From an uncultured Verrucomicrobiota bacterium (GTDB lineage: Bacteria; Verrucomicrobiota; Verrucomicrobiia; Limisphaerales; UBA9464): a stretch of 64,000 nucleotides of DNA. The stretch covers positions 52,568-116,567 of the forward strand of contig CAJAHH010000076.1 in the NCBI GenBank assembly GCA_903939515.1. Direction: 5' to 3'. The position numbers were made by a program, and so were the translations under genes. Of this stretch, positions 18,488 through 25,596 are shown piece after piece; position 1 is the stretch's first letter, and each line of letters begins with the position of its first letter. The notes under the pieces were generated by a model. That model was not told the origin of the DNA. It did no database searches and saw nothing but the letters and a program-made list of their open reading frames with translations.

Positions 18488-19419
18488 CAGTCGAAGTGTT
18501 GGAATCCGTGGCCCAGAGGCTTGAGTCCGCGCTCGTCCCGCAAAAAGAGCCCGGGCCGATTGTTGAGTCTGCCCACGCAGGTGAGGCGGGTTTCCGGAAA
18601 GCGCGCCTTCCAGCCGTCAAGGAGTCGCACGGCATCCGCGGGCGCGACGGTGAGGACGAGTTCAAAATCCTCGCCATCGGTTAGGGCAGCCACGACAGCC
18701 GGTTTGGCCATATCGCCGGAGCGGGCCCGAAGTCTTGCTGCATGACGAATGGGCAGGGCTGGGGCCAAGATTTCGCCCCCGGGAACTTGGCTGGCTTGGA
18801 GGATATGTTGAAGGTCGCCGGCGAGCCCGTCGCTGAGGTCTATCATGGCGTGGATGTCGAAGTGCTCAGCCAACCAGCGCGCTTCGGTGAGGCGGGGTTC
18901 GAAGTCGAGATGGTGCCCCTCGATGGAACCTCCCAGTTCACCGGTGACGAAGACCGCGTCGCCCACCTTCGCGCCCGACCGGAGGACGGCGCGTCCGGTG
19001 GGCACGGTGCCCAGCAAGGCAACATTGAGGAACAAGGCGCCCGGGCTCCGGGTGGTTTCCCCGCCGACCAGCGCGATGCCGACCTGACTCGCAAACTGGG
19101 CCATGCCCCGATACATGGCTTCGACCCGTTCGGGTGAGAATCCAGCTGGAAGCCCCAAGGTGATGACAGCCGAGGTGGGGGTACCGGCCATGGCAGCCAT
19201 GTCGCTCACGGCGCGAGCCAGGGCTTTTCGCCCCACTTTTTCACCGGGGGTTTCAGCAGTGAAATGCACTCCCTCCACCACGGCATCGGTCTTGAAGAGC
19301 TGTTGTTGGCCCGCGGTTGGGGGCGCCAGCACCGCGCAATCGTCGCCTGCGCCCACCACCACGGAGTCGTTGATCGGCAGCAGCGACTTGAGTCGGTTGA
19401 TGAGTTGAAACTCGTTCAT
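18487..19419 (-). CDS. thiL: Thiamine-monophosphate kinase
   Basis: ATP-dependent phosphorylation of thiamine monophosphate to the active cofactor thiamine diphosphate. The 310-residue PurM/ThiL-fold protein shows VVVGAGDDCAVL (near 21-32), FKTDAVVEGVHF with metal-binding Asp, LARAVSDMAAMAG, VGGETTRSPG and MIDLSDGLAGDLQHI. The start is taken at MNEFQLINRL (19419), the typical ThiL N-terminus; an in-frame ATG at 19452 would add 11 residues and nearly reach hom. It is the second gene of the run hom-thiL-tsaE-tsaB-ykgJ. Confidence 0.93.
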   Translation of the reverse strand: MNEFQLINRLKSLLPINDSVVVGAGDDCAVLAPPTAGQQQLFKTDAVVEGVHFTAETPGEKVGRKALARAVSDMAAMAGTPTSAVITLGLPAGFSPERVEAMYRGMAQFASQVGIALVGGETTRSPGALFLNVALLGTVPTGRAVLRSGAKVGDAVFVTGELGGSIEGHHLDFEPRLTEARWLAEHFDIHAMIDLSDGLAGDLQHILQASQVPGGEILAPALPIRHAARLRARSGDMAKPAVVAALTDGEDFELVLTVAPADAVRLLDGWKARFPETRLTCVGRLNNRPGLFLRDERGLKPLGHGFQHFD

Positions 19420-19458
19420 GCGTCCGGAAAGGGGCAGGGAAACATCAGCCATCCGAAC

Positions 19459-20817
19459 TCAGTCGAGGTTCTCGACACGCAGGACCACTGGGTTGGATTT
19501 CACCACAGGCAGTTTGCCAATCGTCGCCAAGGCTTTACGAACCGACAAGTTGCTGGCGGCGTCGAGCATGAGGATGACCGGAACGGTTTCGCCTGTGTGT
19601 CCTTCGGGCTGGATGATGGAGGAAATGCCGATCTTGGCCCCGGCCAGCACAGTGGCGATGCGCGCAAAGACGCCGGGTCGATCGGAGACATCGAGCCGGA
19701 CGTAGAACCGTGACGAGATGGAGTCCATCGAAGCCACGGTGCCTTGGCCATTGTGGCTGACGAACGGGGGAACCCGGTGATGGTTTCCGGCGCGCAAGTC
19801 GAGGGCTGCATCGGCCAGGTCTCCCAAGACGGAACTAGCGGTGGGGTCCTGACCCGCTCCGCGTCCGTAGAACAAGGTGTCTCCCACGGTGTCACCGCGG
19901 ACGGCCACGGCATTGAACGCGTGGTTCACCGAGGCGAGCACATGGGTGTTGGGGACTAGAGCCGGATAGACCGACACCTGGATGGCAGGGTTTTGACCGT
20001 CGCCTGCGGTTTTCTTTTTTGTCTTTGGTTGAGACGAGCCCGGAGTTGCGATCGGTTGGATGATCCCGAGGAGCTTGATGGTGTAGCCCAGTTGGGCGGC
20101 AAACTGGATATCCAGTTTGGAGATGTGGCGGATGCCTTCGGTATGGATGCTGCCGGGTTTGACCCAGAATCCGTGGGCCAGCGAGGCGAGGATTCCAATT
20201 TTGTGAGCGGCGTCGTGGCCGTCGACGTCGAGCGACGGTTCAGCTTCGGCGTAGCCCAAGCGTTGAGCATCGGCCAAGACATCCGCGAACTCGGCCCCCT
20301 CGAGCTTCATCCGGGTGAGGATGTAGTTGCAGGTGCCATTGACGATGCCGGCGATGCGCGTGATCCGATTTCCGGCGAAGGATTCCCGGAGCACCTTGAT
20401 GATGGGAATGCCCCCGGCGACGGCGGCTTCGTAGTAGAGGTTCGTCTGGTGCTTCGCAGCCAAAGCGAAGAGTTCTGGGCCGTGGGCCGAGAGGAGAGCC
20501 TTGTTGGCGGTGACCACCGGCTTGCCCAGTTTGAGGGCTGCGCGGACCACCTCGCGTGCTGTTGTCACTCCGCCCATCAATTCGACCACGATCTGAACCT
20601 TGGGATCATGCACGACCTCACTCCAATCGCCCGTCAGCACCGAGGCGGGTACGGTGAAGCCGCGCGTCCGGCGGGGATCCCGCACGGCCATGCGGACGAC
20701 GTTCAATCGGACCCCCAGCCGAGCGGCCATGAGATCGCCGTTGCGTTGCAGCGCTTGCCAGACGCCACCACCCACTGTGCCGCCACCGACTAAACCCAAG
20801 TTGACCTGCTCCATCAT
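19459..20817 (-). CDS. hom: Homoserine dehydrogenase with C-terminal ACT domain
   Basis: NAD(P)H-dependent reduction of aspartate semialdehyde to homoserine, the branch point to threonine and methionine. The 452-residue product has LGLVGGGTVGGGVWQAL (nucleotide binding), VVTANKALLS, GIVNGTCNYILTRM and AEAEPSLDVDGHDAAHKIGI (catalytic region), and an ACT domain from about residue 375 (RFYVRLDVSDRPGVFARIAT) for allosteric control. A low-complexity insert near residue 297 (QPKTKKKTAGDGQ) is unusual. Two adjacent ATGs occur at 20817 and 20814. It is likely the first gene of the transcript continuing into thiL. Confidence 0.95.
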   Translation of the reverse strand: MMEQVNLGLVGGGTVGGGVWQALQRNGDLMAARLGVRLNVVRMAVRDPRRTRGFTVPASVLTGDWSEVVHDPKVQIVVELMGGVTTAREVVRAALKLGKPVVTANKALLSAHGPELFALAAKHQTNLYYEAAVAGGIPIIKVLRESFAGNRITRIAGIVNGTCNYILTRMKLEGAEFADVLADAQRLGYAEAEPSLDVDGHDAAHKIGILASLAHGFWVKPGSIHTEGIRHISKLDIQFAAQLGYTIKLLGIIQPIATPGSSQPKTKKKTAGDGQNPAIQVSVYPALVPNTHVLASVNHAFNAVAVRGDTVGDTLFYGRGAGQDPTASSVLGDLADAALDLRAGNHHRVPPFVSHNGQGTVASMDSISSRFYVRLDVSDRPGVFARIATVLAGAKIGISSIIQPEGHTGETVPVILMLDAASNLSVRKALATIGKLPVVKSNPVVLRVENLD

Positions 20818-20978
20818 AGAGAGGCTGAGAGTGCCCCTTCCCGCCTCCCGGGAACAACGGGGTTTTTTGCGTGGGTTGTCTCCGATCCGTTTTCTCTCGG
20901 GTCTTTCACCCACGGCTCCGCGACCTCAAATTCGCTGCCAGAGGTGAGGCTTTTCGAACTTCAGGAAAATCAATGGGT

Positions 20979-22403
20979 TCAGATATTCCCCAGAACGAGG
21001 CTCGGTGCGCCGGGTTCGCGGACGGTTTCCGCCCCGGCATAGCCGAATCCTGGACCCGTGAGGGTGGAGAGATCTACGCGACCATCACGCCGTCGATAGA
21101 GACCTGGGTGAACCGTGGCCTCGAGGTCGCTCGCCGCCGGGTAAAACTGCATGGCGTTGGTCTCGACTCCGCGCAAGGTGGGCAGGTGCGCCGCAAGCAA
21201 GCAGTGGGGAATCTGGGCCAAGCGGGGATTGGTGAGGTCCTGCACCATCAATTGCATTCCATGGGCCTGGGCCCAGGCGGCCGAGAGCAAAGCCCCGGTC
21301 TGGGTTTTGCAGGTCTTGAGGGCCACACCGGTCCAACCCAGTTCCCGGCCGAGGCGCACCAAGCGCCAGTCATGAGCGCTTTCATCGAGGAAGAGCGGCT
21401 TGCGTCGGCTGACCTCGTGCACCGGAATCGGGTGAGCCTCTAGATCATACGGGAAGGGTTGCTCGACATAAGTCAGCGCCTGGAAGAGGTCGGGATGGTC
21501 GCGCTGAAGGTGATCGAGGATCTCGCACACGTAGGCCGGATCGCGCACGGTGCAATTGAAGTCGGCCGTCAGGTCGGTGACCCCGAGCGGCAGTCCGAGA
21601 CGCCCGACGCGGACGAGGCGCTGGTAGTCCCAGTCGGCATCATTGCCGCGCAGCTTGATCTTGAGGCACTGCAGGGCGTCGCGGGTAATCCAGTCGGCCA
21701 GCAGCACGGGGTGGCCGTCGTGGGGCTCGGAGCCGGTGAGCTCCGAGGCATCGATTGGGTCCAACCCGCCGACGAGGTGCCAGGCTTCCAATGAATTGCG
21801 GCGCTCAGGCAGCAGGAAACTGCTCAGAGTGCGGCCTTGGAAGGAGACCTCAGTGCCTGGAGCCGGTGTCAGGAATGCTTCGAGAGTCTCTGTCAAAACC
21901 CCGGGCTCTAGGATCTCGAAAGCAGTCTGCCCGAGCAGTTGGCCGAAGGCGTCGTGCACGGCGATGTCGAAGGCCGAATTGCACACCAAAGCTGCTAGAT
22001 GGGGCAGGGCTTCAAGCCCTTGGGCGGCGCGTTCGGCGTTGAAGCTGGCTTGCAAGCGAGGGAGCTCGGATTCGTTAAACGCATTGCCCAACCGCATCGG
22101 GTGGCCGCTTTCGTCGAAGGCATTCCATGCGCGGGCCAGACGTTGGCAGAAGTCCTGGAGTGCTTGATGCCGTTGGGGGTAGGGCAGGGCCGAGGGCCAC
22201 ACCCACTGAACGCTGAGCGGGGTTTCGCCCCAGCCGGAGGCTGATCGGCCATCCACGCCGCGAAGGGTGATTTGCACCCGAGCACAGGTGACACTGGTCA
22301 GCGCTTCGGTGCCGAACTTCAGCGGCACCCGGGTCGTAACCGGCAGGAACCACAAGGCGACGCCGGTGACTTGGCACTCGTTGGCGGACAGGGGGGAAGG
22401 CAT
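20979..22403 (-). CDS. Enolase-superfamily enzyme (mandelate racemase/muconate lactonizing type)
   Basis: A 474-residue protein with the complete enolase-superfamily active site: K248-x-K250 (CLKIKLRG), metal ligands D281 (TADFNC), E314 (YVEQPFP) and D340 (LFLDES), and the opposite-face lysine K363 or K366 (ALKTCKTQTG). It should abstract a proton alpha to a carboxylate, as racemase, dehydratase or cycloisomerase. It is about 80 residues longer than usual; the extra sequence (about 150-235) lies between the capping domain and the barrel. The neighbouring TIM-barrel isomerase gene, 20 nt upstream on the same strand, suggests a sugar-acid pathway. The substrate is unknown. Confidence 0.82.
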   Translation of the reverse strand: MPSPLSANECQVTGVALWFLPVTTRVPLKFGTEALTSVTCARVQITLRGVDGRSASGWGETPLSVQWVWPSALPYPQRHQALQDFCQRLARAWNAFDESGHPMRLGNAFNESELPRLQASFNAERAAQGLEALPHLAALVCNSAFDIAVHDAFGQLLGQTAFEILEPGVLTETLEAFLTPAPGTEVSFQGRTLSSFLLPERRNSLEAWHLVGGLDPIDASELTGSEPHDGHPVLLADWITRDALQCLKIKLRGNDADWDYQRLVRVGRLGLPLGVTDLTADFNCTVRDPAYVCEILDHLQRDHPDLFQALTYVEQPFPYDLEAHPIPVHEVSRRKPLFLDESAHDWRLVRLGRELGWTGVALKTCKTQTGALLSAAWAQAHGMQLMVQDLTNPRLAQIPHCLLAAHLPTLRGVETNAMQFYPAASDLEATVHPGLYRRRDGRVDLSTLTGPGFGYAGAETVREPGAPSLVLGNI

Positions 22404-22423
22404 GAGGAAATCGTGGGGCAGGT

Positions 22424-23236
22424 TCAGGCCAAGTGCTGCTTTAAATGAGCCAGGCTGCGGGTGGCGATGGCCTCGGGCCCTTCGTCGAACACGAAGACCT
22501 CCACGGACACCCAGCCTTCATAGCCCGTGTTTCGCAGGGCTTGGCCGATGGGCCGGTAGTCGGTGTCGCCGAAGCCCGGACCCTTGAGGTTCTCGTCGTT
22601 GGCATGGAAGTACGAGAATCGCCCACGGACGGCCTCTATGGTTTCGGCCACCGGCCGGCTTTCGGAGCACATGGCCTTCACATCGAGCATGATTTGAAAG
22701 GCCGGTGAACCCATGGCATCGGCCAGGCTGCGGGTTTCGGCGGCGGTGTTGAGGAAGTTGGTTTCCGACGGCGCGAGGGGCTCCAGGCAAATCACCACGC
22801 CGCGCCCCTCGGCGGTTCGCGTTGCCGGCCGGAAGGTCTCCAGCGTCCAGGCCCGCGCCTGCTCGGGCGTTACCCCATGCAAGATATCCCGGCGCTTGGG
22901 CGAGCCGAAGATCATGCGCGTGCCGCCGAGGTCGGCGCAGAAGTCCACCGCATGGCGCAAGTAGTCGGCGGCTTGTTGGCGCGAGGCCGGGTCTGGATGG
23001 TTCACGTGCATGCCCTCAGTGAAGGCCAGCACCCAGTGAATGCCCGAGACGACGAGTCCGGAGTCTTCGGCCAGTTGCCGGATTTCACGCCGTCGCCCGG
23101 CGGAAATATCGGTGATTAGCGGCGCCAGCGTGAAGGGTGCGATTTCAACCCCCTGATAGCCGGCCTTCGCGATGAACGGAAACGCTGTCTCCAAAGGCCA
23201 CTCCTTGAAGATCTCGTTGCAGATGGCCCAGTGCAT
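22424..23236 (-). CDS. Sugar phosphate isomerase/epimerase-like TIM-barrel protein
   Basis: A 270-residue xylose-isomerase-like (AP endonuclease 2 fold) barrel starting MHWAICNEIFKEWPLE. The four putative divalent-metal ligands are present: E152 (CLEPLAP), D185 (MLDVKAM), H211 (YFHANDEN) and E246 (SVEVFVF). The EPLAPSETNFLNT segment is typical of the hydroxypyruvate isomerase / tagatose 3-epimerase branch. No signal peptide, so cytoplasmic. It is immediately upstream of the enolase-superfamily gene and probably in the same operon, acting on the same carbohydrate route. The exact substrate cannot be read from sequence. Confidence 0.83.
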   Translation of the reverse strand: MHWAICNEIFKEWPLETAFPFIAKAGYQGVEIAPFTLAPLITDISAGRRREIRQLAEDSGLVVSGIHWVLAFTEGMHVNHPDPASRQQAADYLRHAVDFCADLGGTRMIFGSPKRRDILHGVTPEQARAWTLETFRPATRTAEGRGVVICLEPLAPSETNFLNTAAETRSLADAMGSPAFQIMLDVKAMCSESRPVAETIEAVRGRFSYFHANDENLKGPGFGDTDYRPIGQALRNTGYEGWVSVEVFVFDEGPEAIATRSLAHLKQHLA

Positions 23237-23294
23237 TCATCGACCATCGGCGGGTCCAGCCGGGGCATCAATCCAATTGAATACTCGACCTCGG

Positions 23295-24884
23295 TTAGGT
23301 GCCGCAGAAAGTGCGGCAGCGGGGGGTGCCTGGCGGGGGTGGATTACGGAGTGAATCTGGTGCTCCAGCCTCTTGGTAAGGAGATCGCAACGCTGCCAGA
23401 AGCGTGTGGAACGATGTCCAATCGTTCTGTTCTGAGGCCGCATCGAGGGCGGCCTGGACCACGTGATTGCGGGGGATGACCACCGGGTTGTTCCGGTGCA
23501 TGCATTCTAGGACCCGGGGTAGGGAAAGGCCCTGGCTCTGGAGGCGCTCGTTCCAGCGTCGGTGCCAGTCGAGGAATTTCGAATCCGACGTGGTGGATTT
23601 CGAATCGGCCAAGATCTGTTGATCCGCAGTCAGATTGGGCGCCGTCGATCCGCTCTGGCCGAGGTCGATGGGCCGTAGCCCTCGGAAGGTCTGGGTGAAG
23701 TCCGCTTGCGTCGAATGCATCCAAGCGAGGAGCTCTTCGATCAGGCCCGCGTCGGCATCCTCCTCGGTCAGGAGTCCGAGCTTGCCGCGGTAGGCCGCGA
23801 GCCAGTTTCGTTGAAACTGGGCGGGGAAGGATTCCAGGCAGGCTTGCGCCACCTCGACGGCGGTGGCCTCGTGGTCGTCTAGGATTGGCAGGAGCGCCTC
23901 GGCGAAGCGGGCGAGGTTCCACGAGGTAATCTTCGGTTGGTTGCCGAAGGCGTAGCGGCCTTGACGGTCGATGGAGCTGAAGACCGTGGCTGGGTCGTAG
24001 GCATCGATGAAGGCGCAGGGGCCGTAATCAATGGTCTCGCCGCTCAGGGCCACATTGTCGGTGTTGAGAACGCCATGGACAAAGCCAACGCGCATCCACT
24101 GGGCCACGAGGGCCGATTGCCCTTCGATGACCGCTTCGAGCAGGGCTTTTCCGGGTTTCGGGTCGTCGGCGCGCTCCGGGAAATGGCGCTGGAGCGTGTA
24201 GAGGGCGAGGGTCTTGAGGGCCTGGATATCACCCATGGCCGAGAACAACTCAAAAGTGCCGACGCGAATGTGGCTGGCAGCAATCCGCGTAAGGACTGCG
24301 CCGGGAAGAGTTGTTTCGCGGAAGACCGGTTCGCCGGTCAGAGCGACCGCGAGGCTGCGGGTCGTCGGAATGCCCAGCGCGTGCATGGCCTCGCTCATGA
24401 GGTATTCTCGAAGCATTGGGCCCAGTGCCGCGCGACCGTCACCCCCGCGCGAATAGGGGGTTAGGCCCGGACCTTTGAGCTGGATGTCCCAGCGCCGCCC
24501 CGCGGGGTCCAAATGCTCTCCCAGCAAGATGGCGCGCCCGTCACCCAGTCGAGCGAGGTTGCCGAATTGGTGTCCGGCATAGGCCTGGGCGATGGGTTCA
24601 GAACCCTCAAAGAGACGGTTGCCGACGAAGAAGTCCACCTGCTCAGGTTGCCCTAATGTGTTCCCGTCGAGGCCTAGAGTGTTTGCTAAGTCCTGGTTGA
24701 AGATTCCCCAACGAGGCTGGGAAACAGGCGTCGGCTGCACGCGGCTGTGCAACCCGTCCGGCAGTCGGGCGTATGAATTGTCCCAGTGCCACCCTCCACG
24801 GAATGGGGCTGGGCTGCTGGCCTGAGTTTCGGCCTCTGGGGTGCAATCGGGCCGCTCAGAGGGCATGGGCTTGGAGGGCTTCAA
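23295..24884 (-). CDS. selO: Protein adenylyltransferase SelO (YdiU)
   Basis: Pseudokinase-fold enzyme that transfers AMP from ATP to Ser, Thr or Tyr of target proteins, linked to redox homeostasis. The 529-residue protein shows WHWDNSYARLP, QAYAGHQFGNLARLGDGRA, WDIQLKGPGLTPYSRGGDGR, REYLMSEAMHALGIPTTRS and VHGVLNTDNVALSGETIDYG, the SelO inverted kinase site. The C-terminus ends TFCGT, the usual bacterial ending with a cysteine at the position that is selenocysteine in animals. The ATG at 24884 overlaps the DUF2237 gene by 29 nt; M7 at 24866 is an alternative. Confidence 0.95.
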   Translation of the reverse strand: MKPSKPMPSERPDCTPEAETQASSPAPFRGGWHWDNSYARLPDGLHSRVQPTPVSQPRWGIFNQDLANTLGLDGNTLGQPEQVDFFVGNRLFEGSEPIAQAYAGHQFGNLARLGDGRAILLGEHLDPAGRRWDIQLKGPGLTPYSRGGDGRAALGPMLREYLMSEAMHALGIPTTRSLAVALTGEPVFRETTLPGAVLTRIAASHIRVGTFELFSAMGDIQALKTLALYTLQRHFPERADDPKPGKALLEAVIEGQSALVAQWMRVGFVHGVLNTDNVALSGETIDYGPCAFIDAYDPATVFSSIDRQGRYAFGNQPKITSWNLARFAEALLPILDDHEATAVEVAQACLESFPAQFQRNWLAAYRGKLGLLTEEDADAGLIEELLAWMHSTQADFTQTFRGLRPIDLGQSGSTAPNLTADQQILADSKSTTSDSKFLDWHRRWNERLQSQGLSLPRVLECMHRNNPVVIPRNHVVQAALDAASEQNDWTSFHTLLAALRSPYQEAGAPDSLRNPPPPGTPRCRTFCGT

Positions 24885-25239
24885 GGGAAATGAGTTCGAG
24901 CACCCGTTGGTTGCAGGCTTCGAGGATCACCGGAGGAGCGCACCCCGCCTCGAAGGCCTCTTTCCAACGCAGGGCGCACAAGCACCAGCGATCTCCAGAG
25001 CGCAAACCGGGAAAACCGTACGCGGGCATGGGAGTGGAAAGGTCGTTGCCAGCGGCTTGGGAGAACTCCAGGAACTCTAGTGTCACTTCAGCACAGACGA
25101 TATGGCGGCCGGAATCTTGGGGTCCGGTGCGGCAGTAGCCATCGCGGTAGAAGCCTGTCTGTGGCGCGAAGCAGCAGGGCTCCAAAGGCAGCCCCAGCAC
25201 ATTGAGGTCCAGTGTTTTTGTGGGACGTTGTGATTCCAT
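24856..25239 (-). CDS. DUF2237 family protein
   Basis: A 127-residue protein matching the DUF2237 pattern closely: LNVLGLPLEPCC, TGFYRDGYCRTGPQDSG, HIVCAEVTLEFLEFSQAAGN, PAYGFPGLRSGDRWCLCA and RWKEAFEAGCAPPVILEA. The family is widespread but has no proven function; several conserved cysteines (near 22, 37, 48 and 81-83) suggest metal binding or redox behaviour. The start MESQRPTKTL at 25239 is chosen because homology begins just after it; the frame is open to 25587 but that extension is unconserved. It overlaps selO by 11-29 nt on the same strand, which implies coupled expression. Confidence 0.85.
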   Translation of the reverse strand: MESQRPTKTLDLNVLGLPLEPCCFAPQTGFYRDGYCRTGPQDSGRHIVCAEVTLEFLEFSQAAGNDLSTPMPAYGFPGLRSGDRWCLCALRWKEAFEAGCAPPVILEACNQRVLELISLEALQAHAL

Positions 25240-25596
25240 CGATGTGCCGACGATAACGCTTAAAGTTCCGTGGCAAAGGGTGCATTCGTCTCGGGCTTTC
25301 ATGAGCAACCCAGCACGGGGGCGGGTCTCGAACGTCTTCGCTGGAGTTTCGATGCCTCCGCTTCGGAGGTGTTTGCGGGCGGATTGAACGATTGGACTCA
25401 GTGATCCACGGGAAGGTTCAGCCTGAGCACCGAGCAGAATTACATGGGGTTCCACAGCCCCCCGTTTTGCTACCACGGCATTGGATCGTGTGTTCATGAC
25501 GGGGGACTGAAGTTTCATCGGCCGCCGTTTGCGTTTGGCCTTGTTGGGCACACTTTGGTATTCGTTATCGCCTTTGATTCCATGCACGAAAATCGA
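25240..25596. other. Divergent intergenic region between DUF2237 and the propeller-protein gene
   Basis: These 357 nt lie between two divergent starts. Both neighbouring reading frames remain open into the region (minus to 25587, plus from 25444), but the translations show no family similarity and read as non-coding. It must hold the promoters of both genes; I could not recognise convincing -35/-10 elements. Confidence 0.5.

Noticed and set aside
19993..20793. 266-codon open frame antisense to hom
   Set aside because: Shadow of hom; Asp/His/Gly-rich with no motifs.
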